Source: Sapria himalayana (Eukaryota > Streptophyta > Magnoliopsida > Malpighiales > Rafflesiaceae). From it: a stretch of DNA of 64,000 nucleotides. The notes under the pieces were generated by a model. That model was not told the DNA's origin. It worked only from the letters and a program-made list of their open reading frames with translations, and did no database searches. Shown here one piece after another: positions 47,012 through 59,674 of this stretch; the first letter of the stretch is position 1, and each line of letters begins with the position of its first letter. The translations under genes were made by a program, and so were the position numbers. The stretch is taken from the NCBI GenBank assembly GCA_029783825.1, contig JAREIK010001332.1:2094314-2158313 (forward strand), read 5' to 3'.

Positions 47012-48684
47012 TGATATCCTAAAAGCTCATTAATAAGAGTATTTCATCAACTAAGATTAGTAAGTGTATGTATCATACAACAAATACAATAGATTTTCAT
47101 CTAGATATCGATCTCTCAAGGATATTGTAATGGCAGGTTGGCTATTGAACAAGAGATGACTCATTTTTAATATAATGGATACTCATATTGTAAAATAATC
47201 TTAGGTCTAGAGTTTATTTATCTAATTTATATGATTTTGTTAATTCATTTGATAAATATATTATGTCAAACACATAATGAAGGTTGTGGTATTGAAATTG
47301 ACCCATAGCCATAATCGCATACAAGGTAATTATCTACATTGAGCCATTCCCAATGTTGGTCCCATCATAGAAGTATTCATGGTATCTCACCATTTAGGCA
47401 ATAATTTATTTCTGTGTGAGGATTATTCAAAATCTCATTCCTTTTAGAAAACTTCATCAACTATCTTTGATGGTTGTTTCGTATGTGCACTCTTATTTAT
47501 TGGCTTATATTATCTTAAAGACCAATAATTGACATAGGGTGTAAGTGTCATGCTCACATAATTATAGTATGTTTTCTTCTAGTTTCACTAGTGGGAACTA
47601 TACAAATAAATGAAACTCATAAAGGCTATTACCACCTTACGAGTCACCACATACTAGTGCATGTCCCGATGCATACTTGTCACCATCTTCTTGATAACAA
47701 TTTGACTCTCACACGAAAGGTAACCCTATTATGGGAACACCCTATATAATATTCATCCTAATTGAAAACCAATCCTTCTAAGAAGTGTACAATGGATTAG
47801 CATGTAAAATTATACATATTGTTGGCTTCATAAACATCATACTTATAATGATTAACATACCCAAACTTTGAGATTCAATATATAGGTTTATCTAATTCAT
47901 TGTAATTGGAAGGTTTGTCACTACCATCCTATCATATGCATGAGCGAGTCTCATGACTTATCTATCACCATCCACCATGATAGCCAAACACAAACCCTAA
48001 TTCAAGTTATATTATATCACCATTCATTAGTATTTATAATATAAAATATAATCAAACCATAATTATATTAATCATCCAAACTAATTATATCACATAATAT
48101 AAATAATACAAACCCTAGATCATGGTAATTCTATACAAATTCCCAAATAAATCACTAGAGAATGAGGTTTTGAAAGACACACTCTCAAACTCTAGTGATT
48201 GACATTAGACTTGCATCCCTTACTTGTTTATGGAACTCCTAGGAATTACAAAATCTACCCTTGTGATTTATAGTTATTATGACATGTGCTTATTTTGTAA
48301 GGGAGAATGATAAGAAATAAAAGATTTCTTAAACATTTTCTAACTTCCACTTTATACTCGGGTGGTCTTTCATTTCTCTAAGCAATAAATCATGACTATT
48401 AGATAGAAGTCACAATTCTGGACATCATTTCATCATCTTGAGATTACAACTCTAGAAAATTGTCACAATATTCAACATATCATTCTCTCTGTAACACGAA
48501 TTCATGGCAGTGGCAATGACCATCACTTGGGCATAATATCTTTTATAACACAACATCACGATGTTGTAAAATAGTCATGACTTCATGTCTTTATCAATTG
48601 TAGTCCATAATTAGCTATGACACTGTGGAGTATTCATGAAGCGAAGATAGCTTCCAACATATTATATAGTTATAGTGATGTGTG
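47012..48684 (-). repeat. GTCATGAC-family LTR 'C', minus orientation, 3' part
   Basis: Reverse complement of the second half of LTRs A and B. On the minus strand it ends AGCTTTTAGGATATCA (47012), matching the A and B ends. Shared blocks include the AAATGAGTCATCTC region (47160), GTGTCATGCTCACA (47550), TCATGCATATG-type sequence (47930), and ACTCTCAAACTCTAG (48180). Interrupted by hAT 2 at 48685. Confidence 0.85.
48677..48684. repeat. Left 8-bp target-site duplication of hAT 2
   Basis: GATGTGTG here against GTTGTGTG at 52286-52293: seven of eight bases match, as expected for an ageing hAT insertion. Confidence 0.8.
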
Positions 48685-49419
48685 CAAAGGTGTCAAATGG
48701 GGTGGGCTAGCTTGGCCTGACCTATTTTTAGGTAGAACATTTAGGCCACTCTATCAAATCAATCATGACACGATTTCATCACAATTGGCCGAGCACCACC
48801 TGTTAGCCCGGCTATGATGAAGCTAAGCCAGGTCATGCCTAAATAGGTCATATCTGGCACATTCGGGGTGGGTTTGGGGTGGTGTTTGGCCATTTGGGTT
48901 GGGTTTGGGCCGAGTTCATGACTAGGTCTAGAATTCTAAATTATTAAAAAATTTAAATAACAATTATTTAATACTTAAATAGCTTATAATTAATTGTTAA
49001 ATTAAAACAAATAAATATTTAATTTTTAATTTATAAAATTAAATAAAATATAAAGTATAGAATAATAAACAACTAAAATTTAAAAATTAACAGTGTCTAA
49101 ATTAATAAAACTAAAACATTAATACAAACCAATACAAAACACAAAAAATATAAATGAAGATTTAAGTTTCAAAGTAAAATGACAAAAAAATCAAAGACAA
49201 TATCAATCCAAAAAATATAAATGAAAATGAAAAATATCAACAGTATTATAACATATGATCAATGATGATATCAGTATTAGTGTCTCAATTGTCATCAGTT
49301 TTCAATCATCATCAATATTCCATAAATCATCATCAATATTCCACGGATCATCATTAGTAACTAACTCTTCTACTTTTGCTTTAGTCCCAACACGATCCTG
49401 GATGTCCAAGCTTGAACCC

Positions 49420-51290
49420 TTTCAATTCTTCATGCATGCTAATGCCTCAATAATACCTGGCCATAATTTGGATCTCCTATCCAAAATTATATTCACTCCA
49501 ATAGAAAAAGTAGACTCTGATGCTATGCTTGACACTAGAGGAGTCAGTAGATTTCATATCATTTTAGATAGTAAGGGATAGGTGGACTAATATGATTTTC
49601 ATCACTATAAAATATCAAGATTCTTATTATCGAAATGTAATAGGATTGAGCAGAAACTAGTATTTAATTACTGAGATAGCTATCTTTTATTCAACATTCC
49701 ACACCATCATTTCCACCTTGCTACCTGAATGGAAAAGTAATCACCTTCGAATATGGTATACATGTTCGTACTTAGAGTCTCACTACTACTACCACCATAC
49801 CTAGTATCATAGTATGTAAAGTGCTCAGTCAACTTCTCAAGAATAAACCCTTCAGGTTGGTCTTCCTGGTTCATGCAAGAGGATATGTATGTCAAAATAT
49901 TCTCTATCCCTTCCACCTTAACCCTAGGATCCATGTAGGCATCCAGACAATAATGAGATGGAATGATGGACCAATACTTTGTATTTAGTTTCCATCTCTA
50001 CAAACATATCGCTAAGTATCAGGTCATCTCTAAACATCCTAAACATGCTATTAATGTTGCATATGCACCTGAGTGTAATGCAAGTCTTGGAAGTATAAAC
50101 TAACAAACACATGTTCATCGAGTCATAAAAAATCTTTAGGAATTTCATAAATGAAATTCTTATAGCCTAGTTAGTATTTTCAATAATAAGTGCATCACTT
50201 TTACTATTGATGTAGCCAGATATCACGTGTTCATATCCAACTCATGACTCCAATATATGACATGTGTAATTCCAATGGTGTTTCACATCCAATTAGAATT
50301 TTTTTTCTTTATATACACACACACAAATAGAAACTACTGAACTCCAATTGTTTGCAAGGTGTACGAAAAAATTTTAGTGAGTTATGTTTGTTTCTAAAGT
50401 AGGCGAAAAACCATCAACCTCACTTGTACTATGAGGTTAATGACATGATGACACATACATCTAATATAGAAAATCATTTCTAATAGTCCATCTCTAATAG
50501 CCATAACAAACATGTTAATGGCTACTCTATTTTTAGATGCATTATCGAATGTGATACTATATATTTTATTTTGAATGTTATATTTTCTAAAAATTTTTAT
50601 CATGTACTCATAAATGGTCGGGCCATCATGAGGATGAAGAATCTCTAAGAATCTTAGTATTTTTTTTATTTATTTTCCATTTAGAATCTACATTGTGGGC
50701 AGTGAGACATGCATAAGATTCATTTTCGTGACTATGACAAATATCGGATATCATGGACACCACTCCACTATAATCTCTAAACTTATTAATTATCATTTCT
50801 TTTTCTAAATTATAGTATTTTAGTATGTCATCCCTAGATGTGGACCTAAGAATCATATTATATGCAAGCTAAAAATAAGTTTACATAATACTGACTAACC
50901 TTGGATCCTTCAAAAACCTAATCAAAAGACCAATCATGGTGTTTAGTTTGGTCATGCCTTCCCTCCCTAACTCATTGTAGTATATGAAGGGGTCAAAGGG
51001 GTCAACATTGAGGTTGGACTGGTTCCAACCTCAAAGAACCCACCGCTGAGTTGGATTTGCCTAAGATCTAATGCACCATATTTTTGGTGCATAGTTCGCC
51101 ATGCCTCTTTAGGTGTCTAGTCTCACACGAACTCTTATAGTTTAAATATTTTTTATAATATTTGCATAGTGCTGATTCTTCTTCGGCAGCCTTAATATTT
51201 TTTTTGTTAAATTATATTAAAGTGAATCTAAAATATTGATGTTCTTCTAGTTTTTTATTTTTATATGTTTGGGTTGAGGTGACTGAAGAA
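49420..51290 (-). pseudogene. hAT transposase remnant (copy 2)
   Basis: Homologous along its length to the hAT 1 transposase but with different damage. The ATG at the equivalent position is lost (near 51285). The BED finger is reduced (LCKYYKKYL). The 50856-50626 piece has GVVSMISDICHS and LTAHNVDSKW. The 50603-50394 piece has YSITFDNASKNRVAINMF and CMCHHVINLIVQV. The C-terminal dimerisation region is complete where hAT 1 is deleted: YPLLSKMI, then SSIASESTFSIGVNIILDRR and KLWPGIIEALACMKN before a TGA. Same role as copy 1; inactive. Confidence 0.88.
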
Positions 51291-51683
51291 ACAAAATTTT
51301 CACGGCCTCTGACCTTTCAATAGGGTTTTCGTTATCTATATTATAATTAATTTCAATTTTGTAATTAAAATTAGTATTTATCATCTTTACTTTTTATTTG
51401 TTTTTTAATTATTTTGTATATAATATTTTTAAATTAATACACTAATTAAACTAAATTTTTAAAAATAAAAATTAACTAAATAATAAAAAAAATACCCGTA
51501 AATCATAAAGCATAAAATAACTTTGCCTTTTTGTTATCCACACCACACATGCACCATAATCTACAATCTGAGTCCCAAAAGCCAATATCGAGAAAATAAA
51601 TGAGAGTTGAGAGAGATAAAGAGAGAAAAAAATATGAGAGAATGAGATAGAGAGCAATATTTAAAACATAAATTATTGAATGA

Positions 51684-51700
51684 GGGGGGGGGGGGGGGGG
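51684..51700. repeat. 17-base poly-G run
   Basis: An uninterrupted run of G on the plus strand inside the otherwise AT-rich non-coding part of hAT 2. Length in the original genome is uncertain because such runs are prone to sequencing and assembly slippage. Confidence 0.9.
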
Positions 51701-52285
51701 TTATTAATATTGAAAGGTTTATTTTTAAATAATTTTTTTTTTGGATATTTTTTTGAATTTTTTTTTTAAAAATTGGGTTAGAATTCTTCGATTGGATTTT
51801 ATCTCCTAGCCATTGCCTGTTGGGGGCGAAATCCAATGGCTGATATTTGAATTTTTTTGGACCATTTGGGTTAGTTTGACCATCAAACCAACCCAAGCAG
51901 TCATGGGTTCAAGGAGCTTCGGCTCCTTGAACCATCGGGCTCGAGCTGGGGCCAGGGGAAAAAAATTGACGGGTTGGGTCAGGTTATTGGACCGATAGAA
52001 ATTTGGATCCATCAGGCTCAGGGTCGAGTGTCGGGGCGTCAGGGTCAGGGTGGGGCAGGGTTGGTGCATAATTTGGGTTGTGCCGAATTCACGTGCCCAT
52101 GGGCCCTCATACTGGATCATGTGTGTCACAACGCTTGGCCCTGTAGACCAAGGCATGGCATGGCACGAGCCATGCTATGAGCCAACCTGGGATGGGTATG
52201 AGCATGGGTATGGATCATGCCTTGTCGGGCTAGGCACAGCTGCGTTAGGCAAGACCTGGGCTGCCTGGCCCCTTTAATATCTCTA

Positions 52286-53093
52286 GTTGTGTGGAGTCGA
52301 GGAATTGGCCATTTATCTTTTTGATATGTATATGGTCATGACACTAGGAACTAGCCATGACACTTGCACTTAGTCTGTGTGTACACGTCATGGCAATGTC
52401 TTCTCTTGATGAAAATAATCATAACCTTGGAAAAAGTCATACCCAAGTAATATCATTTATAATATTTAGTAATCCAAAAGTTATAGTTTTAACTAATTAT
52501 CATGACTTTGTCCTAGGTACCTATAGCTTTTAAATTTTTTATAGCTCATAAATCATGAATCTATAGAAAAGCCGTGACTATAATTTGAGACTACCGAGCA
52601 ATATAAAGATAAAGTTATAAATCTTAGAAATTAGCAGTGACCTTTAACACTAGTGAGGTATTTGGTTGTTGTGATGGAAAATTAATATCATAGTAATTAT
52701 AATTTTTGAGCTACATATGGTTGGAACTCAATATTAATATCATAACCATTGAGAATGTAACATAATAGAAAGATTATACTAATGAGGGGGTAGGATCATG
52801 ACTTATAAGATTTTGGAGATGACTATTTAGATTGGGTTTTGGTCTAAAATTGATTCTGAAACTATGAAATACTTATAGATATAACTCTTCTACTAAACAC
52901 CTCCAAAATATGTTGATTTCATAAATATTCACCAAAGTTGTCCAAAATATCAAAAATTATGAAATCAACACATATTCACTCCATTTCCACAAATACATTA
53001 CATTCTCAACTACCAAAATATACGAGAATATTTGATAAATTAATACCAAATAAACTCTTACACTAAAATGATTTCTCATCCCTGAGCAACAAC
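52286..53093 (-). repeat. GTCATGAC-family LTR 'C', 5' part
   Basis: Resumes LTR C after hAT 2 and runs to the minus-strand LTR-start signal TTGTTGCTCAGGGATGAG (complement at about 53073-53093). Repeated GTCATGAC variants fill 52320-52660, as in the 57.8-58.4 kb copy. Confidence 0.8.
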
Positions 53094-54489
53094 TTTCACC
53101 ACCAAAAAAATATATATGTCATCATAATGAATTTCTATGACAATGTTTGAGAGTTGTATGGTCTATAAATCATATAGAAAATTTAAGTGGACATATCTAG
53201 AGTCATAGAGGCATCAAATGTGTCATGTCATACCAGCATGGTTCTAAAAAGGGGTAGCTCAGCATGGCCCATTGGCATAGCTTTTGGGTGGGTCAAGTTG
53301 GGCCAAGCTAGGTCAGGCCTAACCAAGCTAGCCTAGTTTGTTCCAAGCTAGCTTGGGTTTAGTCTAGGCTAGCCTAGGTTCAGGCCAAGTTAGCCTCGGT
53401 TCAAGACAAGCTAGTCTAGATTGGGCAAGGCTATCCTAGGCTAGGCTAGTTCATTCTAGGCTAGCCTATGTTAGGATCAGGATAGCTGATTTGTCCAACA
53501 AAGCCAAACTTGGTCCACATCGGTTGTTGTGTCAAATCATGTCTTATCAAACCTCCCATGCCAAAATGTTTGGACTAGCATAGCCAAAGCCATGCCATGA
53601 AAATGAATAATTCTAGGTTGCACCGTGTCATGCCAGGCATGGCTAAACCACATTGTGCCATGTCTTATCAAACCTCCTTTGATGTCTGGCCTAGTTGACA
53701 CCTTTATATAGTCATAAAGAAGTTTTAGTTACATGGCTATATATTTGTGTTATTGGGCATGTTTATTAGTTTATGTAGTGATTATAGATATTTATTACAT
53801 CACACATGCAAAAAAGAATCTTGAGTTGTCTCCCAAATAATATTATATTTAATGTCCATAGTTAGCCCATCAAATCGTGTTGAACTTAATCAAAGATCTC
53901 ACATCTCCACATTATCTTTGAAGTATATTGCTTCACTTTCTTCTTTTTAGTATCTTCATTCAGCCGTTCTTTAGCTACATTCATCCCTTAGGTTATCTTC
54001 TCATTTTATGTCACACATTTAGTAAAGTTTTTAGCTTCTTTTTCTTCCCTCCATTTTCCTTGTTCTTTTAGATCCCCAAAATTATAGAATTGAGTAGTAC
54101 CGATGCTTTATATTTTGAGCTTGCCATTTTCTTTTTTCTTTTTTTTTTTTGATTCCAAAGTCATGGAGATGTTAATAACCACAACTTTGTACTGCATCTT
54201 TTTCATACCATTATCTTTATTTACCTCCAAGGTCATGTCACTGTGTATAGTCACAACTTCTTCTTTAAACTTATGATAGACTAATTCCTTTTTGTATCCA
54301 TGTTATAGTGTTGTTCACAACATTAAATTTGTCTTCTATTCTTGCTTATGCATTTTTTATCAATAAGGTTGTGGTACTATGCACAACTAAGACTTTATCT
54401 TTTATCTTTATTTGGTCATTTTCATTATAAAACTTTAAAATCTGATGTTTGGGATAGCTACGTCTTTGTCTTTGATTTTCTCTTTCATT
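53094..54489 (-). other. 3' internal region of a minus-strand gag-protease element
   Basis: Sequence between the post-protease extension and LTR C. It contains the small hAT-like insertion at 53245-53706 and otherwise AT-rich sequence with many GTCATGAC-type words (54160-54400). No RT, RNase H or integrase motif is recognisable on either strand. Confidence 0.5.
53245..53706. mobile_element. Small non-autonomous hAT-like element, 462 bp
   Basis: A GC-richer island in AT-rich DNA. The right end read inward is TAAAGGTGTCAACTAGGCC, matching the hAT 1 and 2 terminal repeats. The left end is TAAAAAGGGGTAGCTCAGC. The interior is built of repeated CAAGCTAGCCTAGG and CTAGGCTAG words (53300-53480), then GCCATGCC words like the subterminal regions of the large hATs. 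Flanking octamers (CATGGTTC, TATAGTCA) agree at only four of eight positions, so the target duplication is doubtful. Confidence 0.6.
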
Positions 54490-54860
54490 GATTTTACCTT
54501 AGCCTTATTTTTTTGTCATATGTCACTTCTTCCTTAGAGTTGTTATCATAAGACTCCTCAGATTTTATGACTTTAAATAATATCATGACCACATAGCAGT
54601 CATCATCCTTTATTTTTTCATTTTTAGAACTTCGATATAATTTTTTGTTTTCTTTGTTTTTATCACTATTACAAATCCAAAATTAATTTTCCATTTCATA
54701 AGCTATATAGTAGTCATGATTCTAAAATTTATCTTTTATTATGCAAACTTTGTTACTCTCATAACTATAAAGTTCTTTTAATCCATATATTTCATCTCCA
54801 TCTCAATAATAGTCTTCTATAAAGTCTTTCCAATAGGAATCTACTTTTTGTTGCATTGTA
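54490..54860 (-). pseudogene. Post-protease acidic extension (minus copy 1)
   Basis: Frames give VDSYWKDFIEDYY, FWICNSDKNKENKKL, then KNEKIKDDDCYVVMILFKV and SEESYDNNSKEE. The copy at 59675-60010 shows VDFQWKDFIKKYS, NEEIEKDDCYDVMIFFKF and LEDSYVENFKEVE. The two differ in many bases yet keep the protein pattern, so this was once coding. It may be the linker between PR and RT. No function is assigned. Confidence 0.55.
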
Positions 54861-56160
54861 GTGCAGAGTAGATTATTAATCCTCCAATACTTCATTTCAA
54901 AGTCATCTTGACAATATAAGTCAATGTAAAGATTAAACTTAATTTATTTCTCACTCATGTAGAGAGTGAACTTCTTAACATCGATGAAGGCCATTTTCAT
55001 GGCCAAAATTGGATATCCTAAAATTAATAGTTCATATTAATCTTCATCCATATCCAAAACAACAAAATATGCTGAAAAAAATACCAACCATGACCAGTAC
55101 ATTTTAATTATTCTATATGGCCACTTGATTGTCTAATCCACCATTTGGAGTATGAGAGATGTTGGAGTATTAAATTTTTGTGCAATGGATAGGAACATCA
55201 AGTTGATATTTGATCACAATTCATAAAATATCTTCCAAAAAATGCAATCTCTTATGATACAAAATATAGTTAAACTTCTAGGATCTTTCAATTTTCTCGA
55301 TAGTTTTTATTGAATAATGATGTTATTCTTTTCGATCATATTCACAGTTATGTATATCTTTATTTTCTTCTTACTACTTATTATATCTTTCATTAATTTA
55401 ATATAATTTAGAATTTAGGTTAGAGCTTTGGCAAACAAAATATTCGCATAAAATTTTTAGAGTATCTTTAGAAATTATTTGAAGTTTTCATCTAATTTAC
55501 CCTTCCTAAAGTATTATAAAAATGAAAGATTTAATTGAAACTTATCCTTGGCTTCCTTCTGATCCATTTCACTCTCTTCATTACTTCAAATAAGTTCCAG
55601 TCACTCCTCTAATTTTCATCTCCTTTTTTCGTCTTTTCAAGTGATACTTGGTTTTGCCCTTTTTTGGGATTCATTGCTTTGGTACTTGTTGGGGCTTTAT
55701 AGTTATAATTTTTCGATTTTGTTTAGTTAGGGACATATTTTCTTAAAAAATTTCAAATTGAGTCATGGATTTTGAGAATGTTGGAGCCTTGTTACTCCAA
55801 AAAAACTCTAGAATTCTCTTGTTCAAAGTCAACTTGTACCTCCGGAGTCATGGCTCTTGGAAGAGTCATTGTATTTTCACCACCAAACTTTCCAGAATCA
55901 TTCTGTCCATATATCTTTGTACCTTCTTCCCACATTTAATTAATATTGAAGAATTATCCGCATGTAATTCTCTTCTTCCCAATATCTTGTTCAGATTTAT
56001 CTACATGTAACTTGACAATTCATGTGCTTTTATTTCTTTTATTGATGATGCCAATTAACCAACACAATGTTCAATGTTCCTCATCACCAAATTAGTTCAT
56101 TCATCTTAGTTTCAAGTGTTCCCCCATTTACTTATCTTGATGATTGTTCTTCTTCTGAAG
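54861..56160 (-). pseudogene. Athila/Tat-like gag and protease remnant (minus copy 1)
   Basis: From the gag side: the GTLETKMNELI region near 56130. The protease follows at 55330-54930: KLKDPRSFTIFC, then the active-site area read as YEL, stop, SNINLMFLSIAQKFN (family: CDLGASINLMPLSIAQKLN). The catalytic Asp has become Glu and the Gly a stop. LILGYPILAMKMAFIDV and LYMSEKQIKFNLY complete it. It lies between LTR D (5' side) and LTR C (3' side) in the same orientation, with no polymerase. Confidence 0.8.
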
Positions 56161-56449
56161 TTCTGCTATACTGATTTGTATACCATCATTTATGATCAAC
56201 TTTTATTCCCTTCATAATATTTGACAATTAAAATTGGAGCTCCCTTGATTCATATAGTTTTCCAATTTATTTTTTATATTTCACGAGGATTGCTCAGTAT
56301 GCTGTAGCCTACACCCATAGTTTTAGAATGAATGATTTTCATGATATCTCACATTCAAATGATAATACATTAGGACATAGTTATTGGGTTAAAATTTGTA
56401 CCCTTTCTTCTAAATTTGATTTCCTTCTTCCATTTGATAAATAGGCTAA
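56161..56449. other. Gag-proximal internal sequence, unassigned
   Basis: A short stretch between the recognisable gag tail and the low end of LTR D. A weak SNPRE-like piece on the minus strand near 56280 recalls the SYNPGWRNHPN region of Athila gag but is not convincing. No primer-binding site was recognised. Confidence 0.3.
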
Positions 56450-58845
56450 AATTGAGTTGTTTGTCAAGTAATATTATGGGCCTATTCATTTAATTTAGGT
56501 GGTGTATGTTCAAATTAACTCAAATTATATTTTGTTTGGATACGTAATGAACATTTGAGATATTATGCAATGACTCATTGCTCTAATAGCATACAAAGTA
56601 ATTATTAATATTGAATCTATCACAATGGTGGTCATCTTGTAGCTATCCCTTAGATATGCCACTATTGAGATAACAAATTATCTATACTTGATAGTCATTC
56701 ATAATTTTATACCTTTTTAGTAAGTTTATTAACTATTCTTGATGGTTGCTCATATGCACACTCTTTTTATCTAGCCTCAGGTATCATAAAAATTAAGAAT
56801 TGATATGGTTTGTAAGAATTTGCTGTTTGAGCTTCATAAGTGCCACTCACATAATTAACATATGCTTCCCATAAGTTTCATCAGTAGGAATCATACAAGT
56901 GAAAGAAACTCAAAAGAATTATCAACACCTTTCGTGTCACAACAAACTTATGCATGTCTCTAGGATTGCATGTCATCATCCTTATCAAAGATGATTTCAC
57001 TCACACCCTAAAAGTGAAACCCTTAAAACGATTGTCTATATAATATCCATCTAAATCAAAAAAAAAGTCTTTTTAGATATGTACAATAAATTGACATGTT
57101 AAAGCATTCATACTTTCAGCATTCTAAGTATCATATTTATAATGTTTAACATATCTAAATTTTAGATTTTAACAAATAGCTTTATCTCATGCATCATAAC
57201 TAGAAGGGCTATCACTTTTTTTTTCTATCATATGTATGAGTGGGCCTCATGGTTTAAAATTACCACCCACCATGACAATCTCAAACAAACATACCAATAG
57301 TTAAAACCCAAATTCAAGTTCAATTTAATTACCCATCTATCAATATTCATAACACAACATAAATCAAACATATTCATAAATATAAAACTCAATGTTATAT
57401 ATTTTAAAATAAATCACACAAATCCTAGACCACATGCTATTTTTATAAAAATTCTCAAATCTAACCTAGAGAGAGAGTATTTGAGAGCCATGCCCCCAAC
57501 TCTAGAGATTATCATTAAGTCTTGGATCCTTTGCTTACTTTTGGAGACCCTAGAGAGTGTTAAATTTTTTTCTAGGGTTTGGTAGCTATACCATGGCTAA
57601 GCTTATTACATGGAGTGCAAAAAAAAGAGAGATTTATAATCTTTCTTTTACTTCTATACTTGGGGTATTCTACATTACTCTGAGTAGGAAGTTATGACTT
57701 TCAGAAGAAAATCATAATTTGGCCATCATCTCTTAAGGTTGAGGTTGCAACTCTATAAAATAGCCCAAGACTCTAGATTGTATCACAATCTCTATATAAC
57801 ATAGTTAAAGTGTTGTGCAATGACCATGACTTAGGTCTAATATCTCTATCACAATAAGTCATGGCATTGTGATGTGACCACGACTTTTATCAACTTGTCT
57901 TCTCATTCTTCATAAAAGTTTGTATGGTCGTGGCATTGTGAAATAGCCATAGCATCAGCATTGGTATTTCTTGATCATTATTATCATGACACTGATAATA
58001 GCTACAGTACTAAAAAGATCTCTCATGTGTATCTTATAGTCATGGCACTGGGAAATAGCCACGACATAAAAATTCCTTTTCATATGTCTTAAGTTTCCAT
58101 GGTATTGTGAGTGGTCATAACATTTGCATGCACTTCTTTCATTTATCATATCACCATGGAAATACAAAAATATCATGGCACTAACAATTAGCCAGTACAA
58201 AAAAGTCATAGTTTTTCTTTTCTTTTAAGTATAATAGTCATGGCCTCGGGGAATGGTCACACTCAAGTAATATCTTCCATAATAATTTTGTGTCACAAAA
58301 GTTATGGCACTAAATAATTATTATAGTTTTGGCTTGAGCTGAGTAGTTTTAGCTATAATTCAAAAGTTATTATATTTTTTATAATTCAAAAGTCATGACT
58401 TTATAAAAATAAAATGGCTCTTACTACTGAGCCATATTAAAGATAAAATAATAGTATTAGAACAAGGCTATGACTTTTAGCATTAGTGGATTATTGGTAA
58501 GTGCGATGTAAAATTAATATTGTCACCATTTAAAATTTATTAGTACATATAGATAAGACTCAATGATAATATTACAACCAAAAAGAATATATAATATAGT
58601 GGAAAGGTTATGTTAATGAGTTAGTAGAGTTGTAGCATACAAAAATTATCATGACCAATTAGGTAGAGTTTTAGCCAAAATTTATTATTAAAACTATGCC
58701 AAACTCTATTTTCTAGCCCTCATCCAAACAACTCAAAAAACTTATTGATTTTATGACTATTTGATTTTTATAATATTAAATTGTTTGGTATTTTAATAAT
58801 CAATAAAACTCTAACACAAACAATTAATCATCACCATACAATAAT
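56450..58845 (-). repeat. GTCATGAC-family LTR 'D', minus orientation (about 2.4 kb)
   Basis: Collinear with LTR C without interruption. Shared landmarks: GCATACAAAGTAATTATTAA (56608), ATATGCACACTCTTTTTAT (56754), GAGTCATGACTT-type words, AACTCTAGAGATTATCATT (57500), and GGTCACACTCAAGTAATATC (58255). Its minus-strand start is near 58845 (TTAATTATTGTATGGTGATGA). It can serve as 5' LTR for the gag-protease copy at 54.5-56.2 kb and as 3' LTR for the copy at 59.7-60.6 kb. Confidence 0.8.
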
Positions 58846-59674
58846 TAACTTTTTCCTCCACAAGATAATATTCTTCAACATCTCTAAGAAACTCTATGAC
58901 TATGTTTGAGTGTACTAGGATATAAAAATAGTTGAGTAACTTCAAGCATATATGTTGAAAGTTGAGGTAAGGTTTGAGTTTCATGACTATACTCATGGGT
59001 CATTGGATGTGCACATTTATTTATTTGGAGGATATATGTGTTTATTATATCACACATGCTGAAAATAGAATCATATGTTACCTCTCAAGCAATATTATGC
59101 TTAACATCTCTAGTTAAATCATCAAACCCTCTTTTCCTCCATCAGAGATCTCGAATAACCATGTTGGTATCTCAATATATTAATTTTACCTCCTTCTTGT
59201 TTGTTTCTTCCTTTGGTTTTGCTTCAACTACACTTATTTCTTGGTCCTTTCTTTTATTGGATACCACAAATTTAGTGAATATTTTGTCTTCTTTTTCTGC
59301 ACAGACTTATACTTTTTTATCCCTAAAGTAGCAGCACTGAGTATAGTTGGATCCCTAAAGTAGCAGCACTGAGTATAGTTGGATCCCCAAAGTTGAGGCA
59401 CTAAGTAAAGTCTATAATATTTCTTAAAGATTTTTCTTGCCCTTTTAATTTTGTAACTCCAAAGTCTCAATATTGTGCATAATCATAGCTTTGTCTCTAA
59501 GCTTTTGATAGACTAATTCATTATATAATACCAAAAATCATGACACTTAGCATTGCCTTAGTGCATAGGTATGACTTTGTCTTCAAGCTTTCCTTGATCA
59601 TTTTCAATCTACAATACCAATGTAATGCCACTATACATAGCCATGACTTTATCTTCAAGCTTTCCTTAGTCATT
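58846..59674 (-). other. 3' internal region of a second minus-strand gag-protease element
   Basis: Equivalent to 53.1-54.5 kb without the small hAT: both share ATTATATCACACATGC (59044 and 53795) and the following CTCTAGTTAAATCATCAAA-like block. It contains a 33-bp direct duplication (59323-59355 and 59356-59388, starting CCCTAAAGTAGCAGCACTGA). No polymerase motifs. Confidence 0.5.

Larger units (their letters stand above)
48685..52285 (-). mobile_element. hAT DNA transposon, 3.6 kb (hAT 2)
   Basis: Ends are CAAAGGTGTCAAATGGGG on the left and TAGAGATATTAAAGGGG read inward from the right, the same inverted-repeat family as hAT 1. Subterminal GC-rich regions (48690-48920, 51800-52280) carry GGCCTGACC and GGGTCAGGG-type words. 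The transposase remnant is on the minus strand. A 17-base G run lies at 51684-51700. It is inserted in the minus-oriented LTR 'C', with the LTR continuing at 52286. Confidence 0.9.

Noticed and set aside
51806..52277. Several overlapping Trp/Pro/Gly-rich open frames on both strands.
   Set aside because: They come from the GC-rich subterminal region of hAT 2, have no motif, and overlap each other in several frames.
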